Below are positions 24,226 through 28,382 of a stretch of 28,382 bases of DNA, one piece after another. Below the pieces are notes generated by a model, which was not told the DNA's origin, did no database searches, and was given only the letters and a program-made list of their open reading frames with translations. The stretch is taken from NCBI GenBank assembly GCA_022449325.1, contig JAKUSK010000001.1:1-28382 (forward strand). The letters are read 5' to 3'. The stretch is from Nitrososphaerales archaeon. Lineage in GTDB: Archaea; Thermoproteota; Nitrososphaeria; Nitrososphaerales; UBA57. A program made the translations under genes and the position numbers. Numbering within the stretch: the first letter of the stretch is position 1; each line of letters opens with the position of its first letter.

Positions 24226-24327
24226 GGCCGCCGGTGGGTTTCGAACCCACGACCTGAACCTATCTGCTTTATTGACCCACAGGGTCCTATGCTACCAACT
24301 ACACCACGAATTGACTAATAATCGGCC
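24226..24327 (-). tRNA. tRNA-His(GTG) with two introns, one in the acceptor stem
   Basis: The 3' acceptor strand CGGCGGC (24227-24233) with discriminator C at 24226, T loop TTCGAAA, and anticodon stem GGACC/GGTTC define a histidine tRNA with a genome-encoded G-1. A canonical 15-base intron at 37/38 (24262-24276) shows a clean bulge-helix-bulge: CTGT pairs GCAG, with three-base bulges GGG and ATA. The 5' acceptor strand is interrupted: GGCCG (24323-24327), a 13-base intron (24310-24322), then TCG (24307-24309). Here TGGC pairs GTCA between three-base bulges CGA and ATT, and leader CACG pairs CGTG outside. Removing both gives a standard tRNA-His. CCA is not encoded. Confidence 0.9.
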
Positions 24328-24366
24328 ACGTGTACAGACGGCCTACCATAAAAAAGTACGAAGATT

Positions 24367-24375
24367 GATTTAAAG
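24367..24375 (-). promoter_or_regulatory. Probable TATA box of tRNA-His
   Basis: CTTTAAATC on the minus strand predicts transcription starting near 24344, which gives a leader of about 17 bases. Part of that leader (CACG just before the tRNA) is needed to form the outer helix of the acceptor-stem intron splice motif. Confidence 0.45.
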
Positions 24376-24385
24376 TTGCATGCAA
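24376..24385. repeat. Ten-base perfect palindrome TTGCATGCAA
   Basis: The palindrome lies between the end of the M20 deacylase gene (stop at 24389) and the tRNA-His promoter, directly abutting the putative TATA box. It may be a regulator site or chance; only one copy was noticed. Confidence 0.25.
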
Positions 24386-24388
24386 AAA

Positions 24389-25567
24389 TCAATTATTCGT
24401 CAATGTGTTCAATAATATTTCTGCATATACTTGTGACGATTCCACTAATCTTTTTACTTCAATAAACTCGTCAACTGTATGTGCTTGTTTGATAAATCCT
24501 GGCCCATAAATTACTGATGGTATGTTTCCTTGATTCACTAGAATTGACATATCTGTGGTAGCTTTCATCCCTGATATTGTTGGATTCTTATTGATTACTT
24601 TGTTTAATGCATTCTTCACCTCTTGAACTATCTGTTCGGATTCTGCAACCTCTACAGCTTCTCTAATTGTGTCTATTTCCAAGTCGAATGTTAATCTATC
24701 ATCTAAACTACGCAGTCCGTCTAATCTTATTCTTAATTTATCTAATATTTCATCTGTTTTTTCTTCAGGTAGGGTTCTTCTATCTATTGATATTCTACAA
24801 GAATCTGCAATCATATTCTGTTTAGTACCCCCATCTATTAACCCAATATTTATTGATGGATGACCTACTAAATTATTCTCTATTGTTTCTAATTCCTTAC
24901 TAATTTCATTAATTTCCATTATTAGTTTCATCATGTTTATTATCGCATTGTTGGACTCTGAATTTGATTCACTTGAGTGTTCCAATTTTCCGTAAGTAGA
25001 AAGATTAAACCACATTGTACCTTTATGGGCTCTGTAAATTTTTTCGTCTGACGGTTCACCCACTACTGCCATATCTGCTTTTATATTCTCTTCAACTATT
25101 TTTTGTGTTCCCAAACCTGTTGTTTCTTCAGCCATTACACCTGTAAATATAATTTTACCATTGAATTTTTCCACATTGTTCATGATAAATTTCATTGCGA
25201 TTATCATTGATGCAATTGCACCCTTCATATCTGTCGATCCTCTTCCAAATAATTTGTTATCTTTAATTATTGCAGAATAAGGATCCATACTCCATTTTTT
25301 TATATCACCTACTGGAACCGTATCAACATGTCCATTAAACATTATAGATTTTCCTACTTCGTCTCCAATTACTTCAGCAATTATGTTAGGTCTGTTTGGT
25401 AAAACCTCTTGTAATCGTACTTTCATTCCTAACGATTTTAAATAACTTTCTAGATACTCGCAAACCTCTTTTTCTCCTGCGGTTTCATCACTTGGAATCT
25501 TTATCAATTCTTGCGCAAGCTTTGTTATTTCTTCTTCTTTTATCTTTGACTTAATGTCTGAACTCAA
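24389..25567 (-). CDS. M20 family metallo-deacylase (ArgE/DapE/ACY1-like)
   Basis: A zinc-dependent amidohydrolase of about 392 residues that removes an acyl group from an amino acid, such as N-acetylornithine or N-succinyl-diaminopimelate; the exact substrate is open. Metal and catalytic motifs are FNGHVDTVPVGD (His, Asp), GRGSTDMKGAIA (bridging Asp), GVMAEETTGLGT (catalytic Glu pair), VGEPSD and the C-terminal His in IKQAHTVDEF. The frame is open up to 25651, but I choose the TTG at 25567. TTATAAAA at 25592-25599 lies about 28 bases upstream, the start agrees with family N-termini (SKIKEEEITKLAQELI), and the longer form would run into the acylphosphatase gene. An organism lacking acetyl-based lysine/arginine synthesis could use it as a peptidase. 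Confidence 0.85.
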   Translation of the reverse strand: MSSDIKSKIKEEEITKLAQELIKIPSDETAGEKEVCEYLESYLKSLGMKVRLQEVLPNRPNIIAEVIGDEVGKSIMFNGHVDTVPVGDIKKWSMDPYSAIIKDNKLFGRGSTDMKGAIASMIIAMKFIMNNVEKFNGKIIFTGVMAEETTGLGTQKIVEENIKADMAVVGEPSDEKIYRAHKGTMWFNLSTYGKLEHSSESNSESNNAIINMMKLIMEINEISKELETIENNLVGHPSINIGLIDGGTKQNMIADSCRISIDRRTLPEEKTDEILDKLRIRLDGLRSLDDRLTFDLEIDTIREAVEVAESEQIVQEVKNALNKVINKNPTISGMKATTDMSILVNQGNIPSVIYGPGFIKQAHTVDEFIEVKRLVESSQVYAEILLNTLTNN

Positions 25568-25591
25568 GTCTATATAATTAGTATAAACAGA

Positions 25592-25599
25592 TTTTATAA
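25592..25599. promoter_or_regulatory. Single TATA box apparently shared by two divergent leaderless genes
   Basis: TTTTATAA reads as TTATAAAA on the other strand. Its centre (about 25595.5) is 27-28 bases from the acylphosphatase ATG at 25623 and 28-29 bases from the deacylase TTG at 25567, both the archaeal TATA-to-start distance for leaderless mRNA. A second plus-strand candidate (GTATAAAC, 25581-25588) exists, so sharing is not certain. Confidence 0.5.
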
Positions 25600-25622
25600 C
25601 CGTTGCCGATGTATAGTAGCCA

Positions 25623-25898
25623 ATGAATAAAACTGCACGATTAATAATCACTGGAAAAGTTCAAGGTGTGGGATTTCGTGCATTTGTTAGGAATCGTTCT
25701 ATGAAAAATAATGTTACTGGATGGGTGAAAAATCAAGATGATGGCAGTGTTGAGGCATTATTTTCAGGCTCCCAAGAAGATATCAATAAATTAATTGAGA
25801 TAACTCGTCGAGGCACACCTTGGAGCAAAGTATCTGATGTTTTTGTTACATATTCTGACGATGACGATGAATATTCCTCTTTTGAAATTCTATCTTAA
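25623..25898 (+). CDS. acyP: Acylphosphatase
   Basis: A small enzyme (91 residues) that hydrolyses acyl phosphates such as 1,3-bisphosphoglycerate or carbamoyl phosphate. The signature GKVQGVGFRAFVRNR carries the catalytic Arg19, and GWVKNQDDGSVEALFSG the catalytic Asn37, both in the standard places. The Pro-x-Trp segment GTPWSKVSDV near residue 64 also fits. It is divergent from the M20 deacylase and its 3' end overlaps the convergent cofC gene by nine bases. Its physiological target in archaea is generally unclear, but with PGK in the same region 1,3-bisphosphoglycerate is a conceivable substrate. Confidence 0.93.
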   Translation: MNKTARLIITGKVQGVGFRAFVRNRSMKNNVTGWVKNQDDGSVEALFSGSQEDINKLIEITRRGTPWSKVSDVFVTYSDDDDEYSSFEILS

Positions 25899-26540
25899 AC
25901 CCTGACGATTAATTATTTTTTCTAATAAATTTTTTGTTCGAGAATCTAACAACTTCATGTTAATTATGTCAATATCCTCAGGCTCATCTAAATCTAGTCT
26001 TATTGCATCTTCTAAATAAATCGAATACTGTAAATTATTATCTTTTATCATTTTTAGATGCGTGAAATAACTATTGCTGTCATATGAAGTTTGTATAATA
26101 CCTGGTGGATTTCTGAATAATAAATTTGTTCCGTCTTCCCTTCTTGAAGGTGTAATAATTACTTGATTCTTATTCACTTGTCCAAATAACTTATCCAACA
26201 CTTGATTATCAATTAATGGTATGTCTCCTGGAATTACTATCGTTGCATCAAATCCTTCTTTCATGAAATATTGGTTTCCAATTTCTACTGCATTATTCAC
26301 TCCACTATTATGACTCTCTTTCAGGTGTATTATCTTCTCATAATTTTCATATTGTAATATCTCATTTTCTGAAGTAACTATTGCTATTCCATTCAAATAA
26401 CTTGATTTAATTAAAACATCACACACGTCAAATAACATACATCTAACAAGTTCTTTCTTTTCTTCTAACGTTAACACAGAAGATAATCTATTCTTACTAT
26501 CACTAAATTTCTTAACAGGTATGATTACTCCAATTTTCAT
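25890..26540 (-). CDS. cofC: 2-phospho-L-lactate guanylyltransferase (CofC)
   Basis: CofC activates 2-phospho-L-lactate with GTP in coenzyme F420 synthesis. The 216-residue protein is a small nucleotidyltransferase: IGVIIPVKKFSDSKNRLS at the N-terminus (phosphate-binding Lys/Arg), ERVIPGDIPLI-type core seen here as IVIPGDIPLI, SRREDGTNLLF (GTP/metal loop), and RLDLDEPEDI near the C-terminus. It follows cofD by two bases on the same strand, so the pair is cotranscribed and acts consecutively, which makes the assignment firm. It is convergent with acylphosphatase, overlapping by nine bases. Confidence 0.92.
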   Translation of the reverse strand: MKIGVIIPVKKFSDSKNRLSSVLTLEEKKELVRCMLFDVCDVLIKSSYLNGIAIVTSENEILQYENYEKIIHLKESHNSGVNNAVEIGNQYFMKEGFDATIVIPGDIPLIDNQVLDKLFGQVNKNQVIITPSRREDGTNLLFRNPPGIIQTSYDSNSYFTHLKMIKDNNLQYSIYLEDAIRLDLDEPEDIDIINMKLLDSRTKNLLEKIINRQGLR

Positions 26541-26542
26541 TT

Positions 26543-27457
26543 TTAAATCTTCATTAATTCCCTTGCTAATTCTGCCTCTTCTTCTTTATTTCTCATTAAT
26601 ATGTTCGTTACATGTGGGATCTTTCCCATATTCTCTATCCCCTTTTTCTCACCTATATCTGTCTTGTCTATTACAATATCTGTGATAAAATCTTTATAAT
26701 ATTCCGTTAATCCCGTAACTGAAACATCATAATCCTTTGCTTGAAGCATCTTTCCTGCTGGTCCACTAACAGATTTTTTTTGTATTATGGGACTAACTAG
26801 GATCTTTTTAGATTGAGTTTCTTGTAATGCCTCTTTAATTTCTTTAATAAAAATAGTTGGACTGATGCTGGATATTGGATTTCCAGGAGAAATTAATATC
26901 TTATCTGCTTCCTTGATTGATTGAATCACATCTTCTGCTGGTTTTGCACTATCTATTCCTTTATATCTAACATCCAATATTCTAGGTTTTCCTTTATTTT
27001 TAACCCAAAATTCTTGTAGATGCATCTCGCCATCATCCGAAATAATTGTCGTTTCGATTCTATCATTCGACGCCGGTATAATATTATGCCTAATCTTGAA
27101 ATCTTCGGTAAATATTTTCGTTATTTCTGCAAGATTTAATCCATTTTTTATCAAATTCGTTCTTTTATTATGTGTTTCTAAATCCTTGTCTCCAATTTGA
27201 AACCATGATTCTTCCGAAGTCTCTTTTATCGATTCAAGAAAATCAAATGTATCTCCTTTTATTCCCCATCCTCTTTTTATGTCTAGTCTGTTTGATAATC
27301 CGTATAGTGTTGTATCTATGTCTGGACAAATATAATATCCAAATAAATTGATATTGTCTCCTACATTCACAATTATATTGATTTTCTCATTAACAACTAA
27401 ATCTAATCCTCTTAATAATTTAATTGACCCAGTTCCACCTGTAATTATTGTAATCAT
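26543..27457 (-). CDS. cofD: 2-phospho-L-lactate transferase (CofD)
   Basis: CofD joins the activated lactyl phosphate to the deazaflavin Fo, giving F420-0. The 304-residue length is typical. The N-terminal MITIITGGTGSIKLLRGL is the nucleotide-binding glycine segment; NVGDNINLFGYYICPDIDTT matches the family block, but the usual GDD is GDN, and NPISSIS and VSPIIQKKSVSGPAGKM correspond to the phosphate-binding SPSNP and GPADR-type regions. It lies 23 bases after the ABC permease gene and two bases before cofC. F420 serves redox enzymes in many archaea; the Fo synthase and ligase genes are not in this window. Confidence 0.9.
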   Translation of the reverse strand: MITIITGGTGSIKLLRGLDLVVNEKINIIVNVGDNINLFGYYICPDIDTTLYGLSNRLDIKRGWGIKGDTFDFLESIKETSEESWFQIGDKDLETHNKRTNLIKNGLNLAEITKIFTEDFKIRHNIIPASNDRIETTIISDDGEMHLQEFWVKNKGKPRILDVRYKGIDSAKPAEDVIQSIKEADKILISPGNPISSISPTIFIKEIKEALQETQSKKILVSPIIQKKSVSGPAGKMLQAKDYDVSVTGLTEYYKDFITDIVIDKTDIGEKKGIENMGKIPHVTNILMRNKEEEAELARELMKI

Positions 27458-27480
27458 ATCTGTTTCATTTCGACTGCTTT

Positions 27481-28382
27481 TTACAAATCAGTCCATTTAG
27501 TCACTTTCATTGATATTCCTATTGCAATTATTCCTATTCCGAAAACAATAGCGCAATTCCACAAAGCCGCTTGATAATTTCCAAAAACCATTATCTCTCT
27601 TAATCCATTGTTTAGATATGTTAAAGGAAGAATTTTTGCAAAAAGCTGAATGAACGTTGGCATAGTTTCTAATGGAAAGAATGTTCCTGACAAGAATAAC
27701 ATAGGGAAAGTAACTACGTTACCTGCTGCATCTGCTTCCTCTTCCTCTCGTACAACTGTGGAAATAATCATACCTATTCCTGGAAATGTCAGTGCCCCAG
27801 ATATGATGAGTATGATTAATAATGGATTTAGAACTATGTCTATACTAAATACTAATGACGCAACAATTAATATTACGCTCGTTGAAATCATTCCAATTAG
27901 TATGTGATATAAAACTAATCCAATTATCCATTCAAATTTCGAAAGAGGCGTTGTAGCGAGTTTCTTTATTACACCATTTTTCCTATACTTGGTATTTGTT
28001 CCTATTGTTCCAAATATTCCTGTCGACATTATTGCTATTCCTATTACGCCAGGCACGAAATATTCTATGAAAGTTAAATCATTCGAAGAAATCTGCTCTT
28101 GTATCAAAGTTATAGGTTGTTCCATACCTTGTTTTTCCACATTCATTGAATTTATTACTCCATTGATCAATGAATTCGTTCGTGAAAATGTCTGATGTGA
28201 ATCATCCATTATTAATTTTATTGATGTGTCTCCTTCCTGAAAATCTAATTCAAAATTTTCCGGAATTACAACCGTCCTGACTTGTTCTTCTATATTACCT
28301 TCATTTTCTAATACATTGAATGAATCAGTTTGATTGATTAGCTGAATTATTTTTAATGATGTTTCAGACGGATTACTCTGAA
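27481..28382 (-). CDS. ABC-2 type permease, C-terminal part (5' end outside window)
   Basis: The frame is open to the right edge of the window, so the gene starts outside; about 300 residues are visible. The first 90 or so are polar (NQTDSFNVLENEGN, VIPENFELDF, MDDSHQTFSRTN), the extracytoplasmic domain of ABC-2 permeases. Five membrane helices follow, starting around EYFVPGVIGIAIMSTGIF, with the typical loop NGVIKKLATTPLSKFEWI after the first and FLSGTFFPLETMP near the fourth. No ATPase gene is visible next to it, and it should lie beyond the right edge. The 23-base gap to cofD on the same strand suggests readthrough into the F420 genes. An internal ATG at 28209 is not the real start. Confidence 0.83.
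   Translation of the reverse strand, partial: QSNPSETSLKIIQLINQTDSFNVLENEGNIEEQVRTVVIPENFELDFQEGDTSIKLIMDDSHQTFSRTNSLINGVINSMNVEKQGMEQPITLIQEQISSNDLTFIEYFVPGVIGIAIMSTGIFGTIGTNTKYRKNGVIKKLATTPLSKFEWIIGLVLYHILIGMISTSVILIVASLVFSIDIVLNPLLIILIISGALTFPGIGMIISTVVREEEEADAAGNVVTFPMLFLSGTFFPLETMPTFIQLFAKILPLTYLNNGLREIMVFGNYQAALWNCAIVFGIGIIAIGISMKVTKWTDL

Noticed and set aside
24324..24343. GGCC repeat upstream of tRNA-His as an alternative first exon
   Set aside because: A second GGCCG at the upstream copy could pair in the acceptor stem, but only the inner copy gives a full bulge-helix-bulge with three-base bulges.
24389..25651. Longer form of the M20 deacylase beginning at 25651
   Set aside because: Its first 28 residues are hydrophobic filler antisense to the acylphosphatase promoter and start, and a TATA box sits inside that segment.
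27481..28209. Complete 242-residue permease starting at 28209
   Set aside because: The frame continues without a stop to the window edge and encodes a plausible extracytoplasmic domain, so the gene is truncated by the window.
1..28382. CRISPR arrays, transposons, integrase or prophage genes
   Set aside because: No regularly spaced direct repeats, transposase, recombinase or phage motifs were seen; gene density and codon use are even throughout.

Overview
The window looks archaeal and AT-rich. The archaeal signs are archaeal-type phosphoglycerate kinase and PRPP synthetase, tandem PurP-family ATP-grasp enzymes, a geranylgeranyl reductase-type flavoenzyme, the coenzyme F420 genes cofC and cofD, a RuBisCO with ribose-1,5-bisphosphate isomerase, intron-containing tRNAs with bulge-helix-bulge splice sites, and TATA boxes about 27 bases upstream of apparently leaderless starts. 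A membrane-anchored cupredoxin, DnaK and F420 genes beside a form III-type RuBisCO would suit a non-ammonia-oxidising, mesophilic marine Thaumarchaeota (Nitrososphaeria) relative. That placement is an inference from gene content; other mesophilic archaea such as Asgard or Marine Group lineages are not excluded. I see no mobile element, CRISPR array or rRNA.

Layout. 1-981: an ABC-2 exporter (partial permease and its ATPase, minus strand). 1021-3140: two overlapping PurP-family genes, the first with a degraded ATP-grasp glycine loop. 3141-3908: a HEXXH protein of unknown role. 3957-4213: tRNA-Ala(CGC) with two apparent non-canonical insertions, then tRNA-Gly(GCC). 4223-9049 (minus): a run reading ribose-1,5-bisphosphate isomerase, PRPP synthetase, phosphoglycerate kinase, an unknown 128-residue protein and class II HMG-CoA reductase. 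9162-15583: ribulose-phosphate 3-epimerase, a single-chain transketolase, a TalC-type transaldolase, an SDR epimerase, RuBisCO, and a 175-residue protein translationally coupled to RuBisCO, ending in a hairpin terminator. 15666-20914: a variant DnaK, a zinc-ribbon protein, a duplicated-domain secreted protein and a geranylgeranyl reductase-like flavoprotein. 20911-24181: an acyl-CoA ligase, a CorA-like protein without GMN, a possible small RNA and a cupredoxin. 24226-28382: tRNA-His with two introns, an M20 deacylase and an acylphosphatase sharing one TATA box, cofC, cofD, and a partial ABC-2 permease.

The centre of interest is the 5.5-15.6 kb carbon module. R15P isomerase makes RuBP, RuBisCO turns it into 3-phosphoglycerate, PGK carries that on, and transketolase, transaldolase and epimerase rearrange sugars to pentose phosphates, which PRPP synthetase returns to the nucleotide pool. 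The route into RuBP (AMP phosphorylase, a PRPP-dependent step, or phosphoribulokinase), ribose-5-phosphate isomerase and a triose-phosphate dehydrogenase are not in the window. The least explained member is the 175-residue protein two bases behind the RuBisCO gene.
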